Shown here: positions 1 through 10,587 of the stretch, in pieces | How positions within the stretch are numbered: position 1 is the stretch's first letter | Layout: each line of letters opens with the position of its first letter | Notes under the pieces: model-generated | Seen by the model: the letters and a program-made list of their open reading frames with translations, nothing else | What the model was told of the DNA's origin: nothing | The model's database searches: none | Made by a program: the position numbers and the translations under genes | Source: Calliphora vicina | Lineage: Eukaryota > Arthropoda > Insecta > Diptera > Calliphoridae | Reading direction: 5' to 3' | NCBI RefSeq assembly: GCF_958450345.1 | Contig: NC_088780.1 | Span: 65,495,533 to 65,559,532, forward strand | DNA length: 64,000 nt

Positions 1-1455
1 CTTATTGAGAATCCCACAATTCAAAAAAAAAAAAAAAAATCCCAGAAATGGTATTTTTTAGGTTTCTGACTTTGTTTAAGAACATATAGGAATGGTTTTA
101 ATATTTTAAAAGCATGTGATAATAGTTAATTTGGCTATGGAACTCGCAGATATAAAAGTTTTGAAATTATTTTTCTTTTATAGTTCTTCCAAAATGTTAT
201 CTTTGAGTAAAATATAAACACATTATTTATTTTGTTTTTATTTTCTGTATAACTAAACATTAATGTAAATGTTTAGTTATACAGAAAAAAACTACTTTTT
301 AAAATATTTTTAATTTAAAACTTTTGTATTAGTATAGATTTTAAAATTATTATTTTTTTTTCTATTACTAATATATTTGTTGGTAGTTCAAAAATGTATA
401 TTTGAACAAAATAGAAAGAGATTTGGATACACTATTAGCAAAAATCCAGATTAAAGCAGGAAAAAAACATGAAATTTTAATTTTCAAATGTGAATATCTC
501 GTCAACTATAAGAGATAAAATATAGTTCATGCAATATTTTTTGTAGCAATCTTCTTGTAGATTCTACACCTATAAAAATCTTTCAAATCAAATCGAGAAC
601 AAAAATTTGGCATCATTTTTAATTTTTGAGGCCCCGCCAAATTCAAATATTAAACTCAGCTACACCTCCTCTATAGCCGTGGAATTTTATTAACATCGGA
701 CTGTTGGTTTAGAAGTTACAGACTTATTTCCACTTTTTTTTCATTCCCCCCACTGTGCTCGAGAGGACATTTGTATGGGGGCTAGGTGTAATCATAAACC
801 GATTATGACCAAAATTAGCAAAGTTGTTCCTTGGCTCGAAAAAGTGATGTCGACCAAATATTGTGGGAACATGTTTAAAATTGCGACATATACATACCTT
901 GATTAACAAATTTACTTGGACAGACAGATGGAGACGGACAAAGCTTATTCAACCCAAAAAGTTATTCGGTAAATTCAAATAAACATACAAAGTTTCATTA
1001 CAATCAGATCATTTTTGCAAAAGTTATAGAATTTTTACAATTAAGGATATATGGCAGGACCAATAGTCCTTGCTGCAATCACAATAAAAATCAACAGAAA
1101 GATTGTAAGCTTAGTGCGTATAACAAATGCAGATTTTCATGATTTTTAGATCAATTATGTAGCCAAAATTAAAAATTATATTTTTAGTGTATATGGTTTT
1201 TTCCAAAAATTTAATTTTTCTTAACTAAGGTATTTTATATTGGCATACCAAATTTCAAGGCTCTACGGCAACTCCTTCTATTTTTGTCCCATCGTTATAT
1301 GGGGACAAAGCACTGTGCGTCGTTTGTTTCTACAAAAATCAGCAGAACAGTTGTGTATGCCAATGATTTTGAAGATAGCTAAAATTCCACGAGTTGTGTA
1401 ATTTTTTCCAACGAAGAATGCAATAGTATGCATTCTAGGAGCACCTATTCACTAG
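1..1455. repeat. Non-coding repeat-derived DNA
   Basis: No credible gene. AT-rich with several pieces that recur in the window. The first 60 bases (a 'caattc...aaatggtattttt' pattern) resemble 37918-37960 and 53410-53490. Positions 440-600 (sequence around 'ttttcaaatgtgaatatctc') resemble 54370-54450. Positions 640-760, with a phrase like 'atcggac...gtttagaagttaca' running into 'ccccactgtgc', resemble 21905-21990 and 38400-38490. Positions 760-945 match the right part of the repeat at 12610-12790. These look like fragments of two or three dispersed families, unclassified. Confidence 0.6.
241..288. repeat. Perfect 21-bp inverted repeat (hairpin)
   Basis: Arms 241-261 and 268-288 are perfect reverse complements around a 6-base loop (aatgta). 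It sits in AT-rich repeat DNA, so it may be a short element remnant, not a regulatory structure. Confidence 0.7.
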
Positions 1456-1659
1456 TTGACTAGCTCCACACAGGAAGATTTTGTCCCTGATGAAGATGAC
1501 CGTGAGCATTCAAAGGTAAAAGGTTCTTGCTATATGTGCTACCAAGAACAACATAGAAGAAAGCGATGTACCAGAAAAATATGCGTTCAATGTAAAAAAC
1601 CTGTCTGCCTTGAACATAGCAAAGTTCAAACCAAATGTAACCAATGTTTTAAAAATTGA
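1456..1659 (+). pseudogene. piggyBac-type transposase, C-terminal Cys-rich fragment
   Basis: About 67 codons ending at a TAA. The frame is open from a TTG at 1456, with no ATG. It carries the cysteine pattern of the piggyBac C-terminal cross-brace zinc domain: CYMC, a basic stretch, CTRKICVQC, then VCLEH and CNQC. In piggyBac transposases this domain follows the DDD catalytic core and binds the inverted repeats. No catalytic core is visible upstream: 1-1455 has no matching frame. This is therefore an isolated 3' end of a transposon or a domesticated derivative. The fragment has no internal stop. Identity rests on the Cys/His spacing only. Confidence 0.6.
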
Positions 1660-1739
1660 TCTTATAGTTTTTCAATACATTTATTTACTTATTTATCTGA
1701 AAAAATAAATCGAATTGTATTCAAAAAACACGAACATAT

Positions 1740-2349
1740 TGTTACGTTTGACCTTTTCAAAACGTTTGTTTATTTCCTTTAAATAAACCGGATACTTTTT
1801 ATTGCAAATAAAAGCCGTTTAGTAGTTTGAAAATTGTAACAACTCTTTATTTATTTAATATGTACAACAACAGAATTAAATAGTCACTCAATGTTTAATT
1901 TTAACACGTTTATAAATTCTCAGAAATACAGACACACGTTATAATGTACACGAATTCACTTGAAAAACGCAGCACTCAGTTGATGTTTAATCGAAAAGCG
2001 TCTCTGATAAACTAACTAACAACTGCAACCTCTGCCACTATTTATAATACTACCATCTGCACTCTAGATAGCTCTTTAACTGTGAAAGATCGAATATTCT
2101 AGATCTTACTAATAAATACGCCATCTGTGGTGTACTTTCCACAATGTTCTTTAACTGAATATTCGAATATACGGTCGCAGCAAACAGCGTTGCCAACTTA
2201 CGATCAATGGTCAACTGAAAGCTTTTATTTAATAATGCCCACAGATATGTTACAGTTTGCTATTACAGCACTGCTATTTGAAAGCATTATGCAACTTTAA
2301 ATCAGCCGTTAAAATCGTTATATTTGAATTCAAGTACAATTTCGTAACA
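1740..2349 (-). mobile_element. Solo LTR, ATAT-targeting gypsy family (copy 1)
   Basis: 610-bp LTR in reverse orientation. Its ends are TGTTACG and CGTAACA, as in the LTRs of the element at 33295-36267. It is flanked by ATAT on both sides (1736-1739 and 2350-2353), a 4-bp target duplication. It has no internal sequence, so it is a solo LTR left by LTR-LTR recombination. Confidence 0.9.
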
Positions 2350-2371
2350 ATATTATAAAAATTATTCATAT

Positions 2372-2916
2372 TGTTACGAAATTGTGCTTGAATTCAATTA
2401 TAACGATTTTAAGGGCTGATTTAAAAGTAGCATAATGCTTTCAAATAACAGTGCTGTAATAGCAAACTGTAACATATCTGTGGGCATTATTAAATAAAAG
2501 CTTTCAGTTGACCATTGATCGTAAGTTGGAAACGCTGTTTGCTGCGACCGTATATTCGAATTCGAATATTCAGTTAAAGAACATTGGATAAATAGAGCTT
2601 TCTAGATGGTTATGCAGTGTTATAAATAGTGGCAGAGGTTGCAGTCGTGAGTGAGTTTATCAGAGACGCTATTTGAATAAACATCAACTGAGTGCTGTGT
2701 TTTTCAAGTGAATTCGTGTACATTATAAAGTGTGTCTGTATTTCTGCGAATTTATAAAAACAATTGAGTGACTATTTAATTCTGTTGTTGCACATTTTAA
2801 ATAAATAAAGAGTTGTTACCATTTTCAAACTACTAAACGGCTTTTATTTGCAATCAATAGTATCCGGTTTATTTAAAGGAAATAAACCAGCGTTTTGAAA
2901 AGGTTAAAACGTAACA
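2372..2916 (+). mobile_element. Solo LTR, ATAT-targeting gypsy family (copy 2)
   Basis: 545-bp LTR in forward orientation, flanked by ATAT at 2368-2371 and 2917-2920. It lies 22 bp from copy 1 in opposite orientation, so the two make a large inverted repeat. It is shorter than its relatives (about 610-626 bp), lacking some internal sequence around the segment reading 'acattggataaatag'. Confidence 0.9.
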
Positions 2917-2920
2917 ATAT

Positions 2921-3756
2921 TTACAAATGTTGTGCAAAAAATAACGGTAAAATTTATTTATTTTTTATATATACTTAGAAAGAGCATACAAAATTAGTCA
3001 CTGAGTCCAAAACATATCCAAATCGGATCAGAAATGCACCACTTATAGCTATTTGAAAATGTAAATAGAATGGCAAAGAGTATATATATATTACTTACAA
3101 TTAATTTGTATTTTATCATAGGTATGGACTCACTATAAGGCAAATTTAAAAAAAATTTGCTGCAAATGAAAGAAATTTTCCATCCGTCCACAGAAATAAG
3201 TTTGAGCTACTAACAGAGCACTGTGGAACTCATCTCAATGCAATCCCAAGTGAATCCAAATGGTTCTGCAAAATCAAGAAGATTCCAATGGGGCGGAAAT
3301 AACATTTAGACCTAAGGAGCCTTTACAGACAGTTGAATCTGCCGAACCACAATTGCCAAAAAATCGCAGAAAGAAGAAGTTGGGGGACGAACGTTAACAA
3401 ATATTAAAAATCAAAAAATTAAGAGAAGATTTTAGAGACTTCGATAAGGTTGGAGAGTAGTTCATATAAAAATTACCAAATAAATAAAAAAATTTATGAA
3501 TTAAAAAAAGAAGGCTGACCTGCAAATGAAATTGATAGTAGCCAAACTTCAATTAACAAATAAAAGAATTCAGAATTGTGATAAATAGCTTTTATTTTGG
3601 TTTACTTTTTATTTTTTTTTTACTTTTTATTTGTTTTACTTTTTATTTATTTACTCTTTATTTTTTTTACATATGAATAAGTTTTTAAATTTGTCTTTTT
3701 TTATATTATTTTTAAGATCAAGTGAATTAAAGCAATAAATATGTTAACAACAATTT
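2921..3756. other. AT-rich non-coding stretch, possible Harbinger accessory remnant
   Basis: No intact frame. Positions 3190-3470 are less AT-rich and contain a short basic reading (QLPKNRRKKK near 3350-3380) with several stops. PIF/Harbinger elements usually carry a second, Myb/SANT-like gene beside the transposase, so this may be its remnant; that is an inference from position. The remainder is T-rich low complexity (3590-3680). Confidence 0.3.
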
Positions 3757-4303
3757 TTATTCATTTAAAATTGCAAGCATTAACTTATTTCTAATTTGTT
3801 GTGCAGACTTTTCAATGTTTGTTACTATAGGTTCTCCGCCTTCTACTTCTGGGTCTAATGGAAAATGCAATTCTTCAATAAATTCAGTTTTAAAATCTTT
3901 GCTTAAATTGTGCAATGCGCAACAAACATTTGTAATTTGAGTGCTTTTTCGGGAGTGCAAACCTCTCGCAGAGAGTAAACAACGGCTTACTTGTGATCCC
4001 TCAGCAGCATTTCGAAATGGAGTTATTAAAAATGGTTCCAACGGATACCCAGCATCACCTAAAAATTTGTGAATTTAAAAAAAAGAAATACGAAAAGATA
4101 ATTTGATACCGTACGTGTGTACCATCTATATATCCAATTACTCCTGGAAATCGCGTTTTAGAGAAAAATTACATTTTGTTGGAATTTTTTCTTCTTCAGT
4201 CATCCGGGCGTTTATCCATTTTTTGCATATTTTTCTTTCAAAGAATTCTAATATATCCTTCAAAATCATGCAGACTGTTGGTTGCGAAACTCCAATTTAA
4301 AGT
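3757..4303 (-). pseudogene. PIF/Harbinger transposase remnant (HARBI1-like)
   Basis: The longest frame (3757-4041) reads EPFLITPFRNAAEGSQ, then CCALHNLSKDF, both typical of the C-terminal half of the Harbinger DDE nuclease. On the minus strand the reading extends upstream: LGDAGYPLEP just above 4041, and FPGVIGYIDGT near 4103-4140, which contains the first catalytic Asp motif. A likely intron (about 4062-4100) lies between them. Further upstream GVSQPTVCMILKDIL (about 4230-4285) resembles the family's helix-turn-helix region. A frameshift separates that part from the FPGVIG segment, so the gene is broken. No terminal repeats were identified. Harbinger transposases cut and paste DNA at TWA sites in the nucleus. 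Confidence 0.75.
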
Positions 4304-4391
4304 CGTTACCGCTGCTTCTTTGGTGCTACAGAATTGCTAAAATAAATCACAAGACTAAATTTATCTTGAATCGGCCCATATTTGACTGTAG

Positions 4392-4577
4392 TGATGGTCG
4401 TTGATTATATATATTTTTATATTATACTTTGTTAATTTTGTTTTGATCAAGTAATATCTGAAAATTCATTTATAAAAATGTATTGATTTTTAATTGTAAT
4501 TGGTTTTGAAAATTGTATAAAATAAAGAAACATTTGCTTTATAAAATAAAATAAATAAATATAAAATTGTAACTAAA
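4392..4577 (+). repeat. 5' LTR of CsRn1-like gypsy
   Basis: About 186 bp, starting 'gatggtcgttgatta' and ending 'aaattgtaactaaa'. It aligns along its length with 10588-10784, differing by small indels. Boundaries are uncertain by about 5 bases. The candidate primer-binding site TGGCGAACCTGCCAGG follows at 4580; I could not match it to a specific tRNA. Confidence 0.75.
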
Positions 4578-4589
4578 ATTGGCGAACCT

Positions 4590-5103
4590 GCCAGGAGCTT
4601 TGTAAAACATCGTAATTATTTTACAAATCTGTAATCTGCGATTACACTAAAAGCCTGTATGAAGATTATAATTATAAAATTGAGAATTTGCAACTATTTT
4701 ACTTAATTTAAATACTAATTGAGAACATGAAATTTTAATCAAACGAGAAAAACTGCATAACATATTCGCATAAAGTTTAATTTGGCGAAAACAATAATCA
4801 TTATTATTTGGAATAATCACAGATTTTGGGAATCTAAAGGAAAAGAACAAATTAAAATAAATAGAAGTCAAGATTCAAGATTATATTCAAATTTCAAGAT
4901 ACTAATTTCACGATCGAGAATCTCCACAAATTACGATAAGTTCTTGCAATTTTTACATAACTATTAATTTCAATATGAAACATACTCACATATAGATTTA
5001 AGTTTCTTACTATTATTTTCACATCATAACAGTTTAGTTAAAAGATTTTTTTTATTATCTACACATTTTTTTTATTATTGTAAACGTCACTACGATTACC
5101 AAT
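4590..5103 (+). other. Untranslated leader of CsRn1-like gypsy
   Basis: AT-rich 5' leader between the LTR and gag. Short frames here (4647-4871 minus, 4782-4967 plus) have no recognisable content. Confidence 0.5.
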
Positions 5104-5562
5104 ATGATTCGGTCCCCGGTTAATTCTCCAACACGTTCTAATAATATAAATCCTCAAGTTTCTGGTAATAGTACTAATAGTTCATCTTTAAATGTTACAT
5201 CTAATAATTTAAATAGCAATGCACAATTAGAAATTTGCGCTACTTCAGTAAAATTACCTCCCTTTTGGGTGGATCACCCAGAAGCGTGGTTTATTCATGC
5301 TGAAACTCAATTTAACACTAAGGGTATAACTAGAGATAATACAAAATATGAACACCTTATTGTATCGCTTCCTCAAGATGTAATAGTATCGGTTATTGAT
5401 GTTATTCAGAATCCACCGGATGAAAATCGTTATTTAAATCTTAAAACAAAACTTCTTGAACGTCACTCGCTTAGTGAACAAAGAAAGCTTGATAAGCTAT
5501 TGTCAGATTCCGAAATAGGTGATCGTAAACCTATGGTTACTAAAATTACCATGAAATCTTAA
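5104..5562 (+). pseudogene. gag N-terminal part, CsRn1-like gypsy
   Basis: Opens with an Asn/Ser-rich stretch (residues 1-45), then the clade-typical capsid-like segment KLPPFWVDHPEAWF, followed by GITRDNTKYEHLIVSLPQDV (about residues 50-96). It ends with LSEQRKLDKLLSDSEIGDRK. The frame stops 12 residues later, where the tandem-duplicated block begins. The capsid middle expected between this point and the NIEDLLKLAD segment is absent, so gag is internally deleted at about 5530-5557. Gag normally forms the cytoplasmic virus-like particle that packages the element RNA. Confidence 0.75.
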
Positions 5563-5569
5563 TATTGCG

Positions 5570-5953
5570 TTGGTAGGGTCTAATGTTGTCAATATTGAGG
5601 ATTTGCTTAAATTAGCTGATAATATTTGGGAAGTGACAAATAAGGTAGAATTGTGTACCCTAGAACCCAAAGATTCGGTACAGAGTAATTGCTGGTTAGA
5701 TAAAACAGTGGATACTTTGGTTAAAATTACATCAGCGATGCTTGATAAGTTTACAAAACTATCTATGGAAATAGCTGATGTTAGACAATCTTTTCAAAAT
5801 AGTCGTTCAAGGACACCATTTAGAAATAGGGGTCGTTCTAGGGGACGTTCGTCAAATAGTAAATGGCTTTGTCGTTATCATTATCGTTTTGGTAGCAAAG
5901 CTAGAAGATGTGAACAACCATGTTCATATGAAGCATCACAACAGGAAAACTAA
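5570..5953 (+). pseudogene. gag C-terminus with CHCC zinc motif, first copy
   Basis: 127 residues, open from TTG. The N-terminal part (NVVNIEDLLKLADNIWEV) is the end of the gag helical region. An Arg/Ser/Gly-rich stretch follows (about residues 82-97), then LCRYHYRFGSKARRCEQPC: Cys-x2-His-x9-Cys-x3-Cys. That CHCC layout replaces the usual CCHC knuckle and is a known mark of the CsRn1 clade. It would bind RNA during packaging. Confidence 0.7.
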
Positions 5954-5958
5954 ATTGT

Positions 5959-6339
5959 CCTATTATCCTGACGGCTGATAATGGACACAATATTTCTACA
6001 CGCCGTCTTTTTGTATATGATTCGGAAAATAAATTAAATTATTTAATTGATAGTGGCACTGAAATTTCAGTACTTCCATTATCTAAATTTAGAATGTTTA
6101 AACGGTCATCAGATGTAGTTTTAACAGCTGCAAATGGCAGTAGCATTAAAACATATGGTAGGAAACTACTAAAGGTGAATTTGGGTTTGAGAAGAGAGTT
6201 TTCTTTTATATTCACGATAGCAAATATTTCAAAGCCTATAATAGGAGAAGATTTTCTCTCGAAATTTGGTCTACTTATTGATCTCAAAAGGAAAACATTA
6301 ATCGATCCTTTAACAAAAATATCAATTAACGCAATATAA
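5959..6339 (+). pseudogene. Aspartic protease, first copy
   Basis: Retropepsin-like. The catalytic motif reads LIDSGTEISVLP (Asp-Ser-Gly) near 6045-6080, and the downstream ...IIGEDFLSKFGLLIDL matches the conserved hydrophobic-Gly segment. It would cleave Gag-Pol in the particle. In this copy it is followed by a stop at 6339 and then the second duplicate. Confidence 0.75.
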
Positions 6340-6365
6340 TCATTTAGTAAAATCTTAATATTGCG

Positions 6366-6749
6366 TTGGTAGGGTCTAATGTTGTCAATATTGAGGATTT
6401 GCTTAAATTAGCTGATAATATTTGGGAAGTGACAAATAAGGTAGAATTGTGTACCCTAGAACCCAAAGATTCGGTACAGAGTAATTGCTGGTTAGATAAA
6501 ACAGTGGATACTTTGGTTAAAATTACATCAGCGATGCTTGATAAGTTTACAAAACTATCTATGGAAATAGCTGATGTTAGACAATCTTTTCAAAATAGTC
6601 GTTCAAGGACACCATTTAGAAATAGGGGTCGTTCTAGGGGACGTTCGTCAAATAGTAAATGGCTTTGTCGTTATCATTATCGTTTTGGTAGCAAAGCTAG
6701 AAGATGTGAACAACCATGTTCATATGAAGCATCACAACAGGAAAACTAA
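6366..6749 (+). pseudogene. gag C-terminus with CHCC zinc motif, second copy
   Basis: Identical in translation to 5570-5953, produced by the tandem duplication. Same CHCC motif and Arg-rich stretch. Confidence 0.7.
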
Positions 6750-6754
6750 ATTGT

Positions 6755-7135
6755 CCTATTATCCTGACGGCTGATAATGGACACAATATTTCTACACGCC
6801 GTCTTTTTGTATATGATTCGGAAAATAAATTAAATTATTTAATTGATAGTGGCACTGAAATTTCAGTACTTCCATTATCTAAATTTAGAATGTTTAAACG
6901 GTCATCAGATGTAGTTTTAACAGCTGCAAATGGCAGTAGCATTAAAACATATGGTAGGAAACTACTAAAGGTGAATTTGGGTTTGAGAAGAGAGTTTTCT
7001 TTTATATTCACGATAGCAAATATTTCAAAGCCTATAATAGGAGAAGATTTTCTCTCGAAATTTGGTCTACTTATTGATCTCAAAAGGAAAACATTAATCG
7101 ATCCTTTAACAAAAATATCAATTAACGCAATATAA
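6755..7135 (+). pseudogene. Aspartic protease, second copy
   Basis: Identical to the first protease copy (DSGTEIS motif). This copy is the one adjoining reverse transcriptase. A TAA at 7133-7135 separates them, and the RT reading opens just downstream at 7145 in another frame. Confidence 0.75.
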
Positions 7136-7144
7136 TCATTTAGT

Positions 7145-8083
7145 AATATATCCCTTCCGAAAATATTTACAGTTGACAATAAATATACAGATCTATTAAA
7201 GGAGTTTAGTTCGATTACAGGATCCCCGGACTATAACAAAGAAGTTAAACATAACACAGTACATAGAATTGAAACTAACGGTACACTTCCGTTTTCGAAA
7301 CCACGAAGATTAGATGCAAAGTATAAAAAGTATAAAATGTCGAAGAATGAATTTGATTTTTTAGTATCTACGGGCATATGCCGCCCATCAAAATCACATG
7401 CATCATCTCCATTACATCTAGTTCCAAAAAAGGAACCAAATGATTGGCGTCCTTGTGGCGATTATCGCAGGTTAAATTGTGTCACTGTACCTGACAGGTA
7501 TCCAATTCCACATATACACGACCTGGGTATAGATTTAAGGGATAAATATGTGTTTTCTAAATTAGATTTGATTCGGGCCTACCACCAAATTCCAGTTGCA
7601 GAATGTGATATTCATAAAACGGCTATTACAACTCCTTTTGGCTTATTTGAATTTGTTCGAATGCCTTTTGGTTTAAGGAATGCCGCACAAACATTCCAAA
7701 GATTTATTAATGAAGTTTTTCAAGGTACAGATTTTGTTTTTGTATATTTGGATGATGTTTTAGTTGCTAGTAAAGATGAGGAAGAGCATATTGAGCACCT
7801 TCGTGTTGTTTTTGAACGACTAAATAAATATGGATTAAATATTAAAATATCAAAATGTATTTATGGAGTGCCAAATATTGACTTTTTGGGTTACAATATT
7901 TCACATGATGGGATAAGACCATCAGACGAAAAAGTAATGGCAATTCGTGAATCAGTAAGACAATTACAAAAGTTCGTTGGAATGGTCAATTACTATCACA
8001 GACATATACCGAAAATAGCAGAATTACTAAGTCCTATACATAAAATGTTGAATGATGCAATTAAGGAAAAAGTTAACTATTGA
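7145..8083 (+). pseudogene. Reverse transcriptase domain, CsRn1-like gypsy
   Basis: Open from about 7145 (NISLPKIFTVDNKYTDLL) through the RT core; the first ATG is at 7337. Palm motifs are present: SPLHLVPKK, WRPCGDYRRLN, FSKLDLIRAYHQIPV, RMPFGLRNAAQTFQRF, and the catalytic YLDD at 7743-7754. FLGYNISHDGI follows and begins the thumb/connection. The enzyme copies element RNA into cDNA in the particle. A frameshift near 8080 separates it from RNase H. Confidence 0.85.
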
Positions 8084-8544
8084 TATGGTCAGAAAAAGCA
8101 AACGGTTCATTCACAAAAGTTAAGGAGAGTTTTGCTAAAAATGTAATGTTGAATTTTTTTAATCCTGAAGCTAATTTATCATTAACTGTAGATGCTTCAA
8201 ACATAGCTATCGGGGAAGTCTTACAACAACAAATAGGCAACCAAATTGAACCTATAGCATTTTATTCGAGAAAACTCACGTCTTCAGAAGTGAAATATAG
8301 TTCTTTTGATAAGGAGTTATTGGCAATATTTTTGAACATAAAGCATTTTAAAATTTTTTTGGAAGGGAGACGTTTTGTTGTTTATACAGACCACAAACCG
8401 CTTACTCAAGTTTTAAGCTCACGTGTTGAACGTAGTCCACGACAGACACGCCATCTTGAATTTTTTGCACAATTTACAGATGACATTAGGTACATTAACG
8501 GAGCTTCGAATATTATTGCGGACACCTTATCAAGAACTCCAGTA
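8080..8544 (+). pseudogene. RNase H domain, CsRn1-like gypsy
   Basis: Begins IWSEKANGSFTKVKE; catalytic-type motifs LTVDASNIAIG (first Asp), SFDKELLAI (Glu), VYTDHKPLTQ (Asp) and NIIADTLSR (last Asp) are all present. It would remove RNA from the RNA-DNA hybrid. It is cut off after SRTP by the TIR element inserted at 8545. Confidence 0.85.
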
Positions 8545-9296
8545 GTGCGATTCACTAACTTTTAACGAACCGACAATCGTAATGTTTATCGACATAAATA
8601 ATCGCTTGCAGTAACGATAGTGTGATTCAGTAATTTATTTTTAACGATTGTTTAAGATATGACATCTCTGTCTACAAAATATCAAAATAAGCGAAAAGTA
8701 GAAAACCATCATTTGACACACAATGAAATAATTAACCAGTGGTGTAGTGCGTACAACGTTGACTAGCAATCGGAAGGTTGTTGGTTCGACACTTGGCTGC
8801 GACTTACTTTTTTTATTTATTTTTTTTAGTAAATACATAATTTTATAAATAATTCTATTAGCAAAACAACTTATTTCCGTCCAAAATGTAAAGGATTACT
8901 TTTGGGACATCGCAAACAAAAATAAGTACTTCTTCCAGGTGAATAATTAGTAGTATAATCTTCAAATTCCCCTATTTTTCAGCTTATTATTTTATATTTT
9001 ATTGTAAATATTAATAAGTTAAGTAAACTAAATTGTGTTTCCATTATTTTTACGATAGTTCCAGCTACAAAAGATGAAGATGACCAAGAAAAAATTGCAA
9101 ATACACTTTATCGATTAAATAAACACAATTTAAATTATTGTCGCTAACATAACGAAAAAAAAACTGCTTTAAGTAACAGCTGACTTCAATCGACAGCGAA
9201 TGTCGTAAAAAATGTTACTGAATAGCAAATTCGATAAATTTTCGTTATATTTATTTTAACGATACGATTATCGTTATAAAAGTTAGTGAATCGCAC
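8545..9296. mobile_element. TIR transposon (MITE) inserted in gypsy pol
   Basis: 752 bp bounded by perfect inverted repeats GTGCGATTCACTAACTTTTA (8545-8564 and 9277-9296), flanked by TA on both sides (8543-8544, 9297-9298). Subterminal sequence is rich in AACGA/TCGTT words. The interior holds a tRNA-like segment and, at 8870-9150, two short exon-like pieces (for example ATKDEDDQEKIANTLYRLNK at 9063-9122) separated by GT..AG borders. No transposase. The TA duplication suggests a Tc1/mariner-like mover; that is an inference. Simply removing the element does not restore the pol frame, so host indels also exist. Confidence 0.8.
8736..8805 (+). other. tRNA-like segment inside MITE
   Basis: Contains a box A-like TGGTGTAGTGCG and, 40 bases on, a box B-like GGTTCGACAC with GACTAGCAATC between, resembling D-arm, anticodon and T-arm order. 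The acceptor stem does not close, so it is not a functional tRNA gene. It may be a SINE head captured by the MITE. Confidence 0.4.
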
Positions 9297-9298
9297 TA

Positions 9299-10530
9299 CA
9301 GAGATAGATTCTTTTGATAGTGACACATTAAACATAACCGAACTATCTAGTGAACAAATTAAAGACGGGTGTTTAAAGAAGCTTATTGAAGACAAAAACA
9401 GCTCATATAATTTAAGGAATGTTTATATACACACGCATAATGTTTATATATGGTGCGAGGAGTCTAATGGGAAAATTAGACCATATAGATTCCTTTGGAA
9501 ATGAGAAAACGTATTTTTAATAAACTGCACAATATTTCACATCCAGGAACTAGAGCTACAAGGAGATTAATTGTTTCGCGCTATTTTTGGCCAGCAATGA
9601 ATAAAAATATAAATGAGTGGGTCACCAATTGCTTGCATTGTCAAAATGCTAAAATTTTTAAACATACAAAATCGGAAGTTCAAAAGATTGATATTCCTAA
9701 AGGACGATTTGAACATATTCATATCGATATTGTAGGTCCGTTACCAATATCAAATGCATACCGTTATATTCTTACAATAATAATAGATAGAACTACTCGA
9801 TGGGCAGAGGCTTATCCACTTAGGAATATAACTGCTATATCTATATGTAACATTTTTTTAAACGAATACGTGTCTAGATTTGGAGTTCCCTTGCGTATTA
9901 CAAGTGATCAGGGCACACAATTCACCTATTTTATATTCAAAGAAACTTTCAAAACTATTAGGTATTGACAACATTGTGACTACTGCATATCATCCTCAGG
10001 CCAATGGGCTAGTCGAACGATTTCACCGTCAATTAAAAGCGTAAATTTTAGCACGCGGAAATGTGGTTAATTGGTCAGAGGAACTTCCTTTGGTTTTATT
10101 AGGGTTACGTTCAGTAGTTAAAGAAGATTTAAAAGCGTCACCGGCGGAAATGGCTTACGGGCAATGTTTACGATTACCTGGAGAGATGGTTGTGGATTCC
10201 ACGAAAGGATTTGATAATTCTGAATTTTTAAGGAAAATCAGAAATCATTTTAGTAATTTTCGTTCCAATATTTCACATCATAAAAATTCATTTAAAGTTT
10301 TTATACCGAAAAATCTTGAAAATTGCCAATATGTATTTATTCGCGAAAACGTAGGTAAACCAGGATTATTTTGTCCATATATCGGACCATTTAAAGTGGC
10401 AGAGAGAAATGCAAAATATTTTAAACTTCAAATGAACAATAAAACGAAGAGTGTTTCAATTGATAGAATAAAACCCGCATTTTTAGAGGATGAATCATTA
10501 AATTCTATAACTATAGAAATAAGAAAATGA
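9299..10530 (+). pseudogene. Integrase and linker, CsRn1-like gypsy (broken)
   Basis: Picks up pol after the MITE: a linker frame to about 9485, a frameshift, then KLHNISHPGTRATRRLI...CLHCQNAK (HHCC zinc domain). The core follows with HIDIVGPLPIS (first Asp) and ITSDQGTQF (second Asp). Near 9957 the frame shifts and continues VTTAYHPQANGLVERFHRQL with the catalytic Glu. A TAA follows at about 10041. Downstream (10063-10530) is the C-terminal region with FCPYIGPFKVAERN, a GPY/F-type module. The enzyme would insert cDNA into the genome; three lesions make this copy inactive. Confidence 0.8.
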
Positions 10531-10565
10531 TTACTTTTAATTTGAATAATATTACTTTTTCGAAA

Positions 10566-10584
10566 GGGGGGGGGGGGGGGGGGG
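10566..10584 (+). other. Poly-G polypurine tract
   Basis: Nineteen consecutive G bases directly upstream of the 3' LTR, in the place of the polypurine tract that primes plus-strand synthesis. An all-G run of this length is unusual and its exact length is prone to sequencing error. Confidence 0.6.
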
Positions 10585-10587
10585 TAA

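Larger units (their letters stand above)
5554..7145 (+). repeat. Exact 796-bp tandem duplication inside gypsy
   Basis: Units 5554-6349 and 6350-7145 appear identical throughout: every frame in one recurs 796 bases later with the same translation. Each unit spans the gag C-terminus, its zinc motif and the protease. The junction has only 2-3 bases of homology ('aa/aaa'). It is either a recent unequal event or an assembly artefact. Confidence 0.95.

Noticed and set aside
8736..8805. Functional tRNA gene
   Set aside because: The acceptor stem does not pair and the sequence lies inside a MITE; reported only as tRNA-like.
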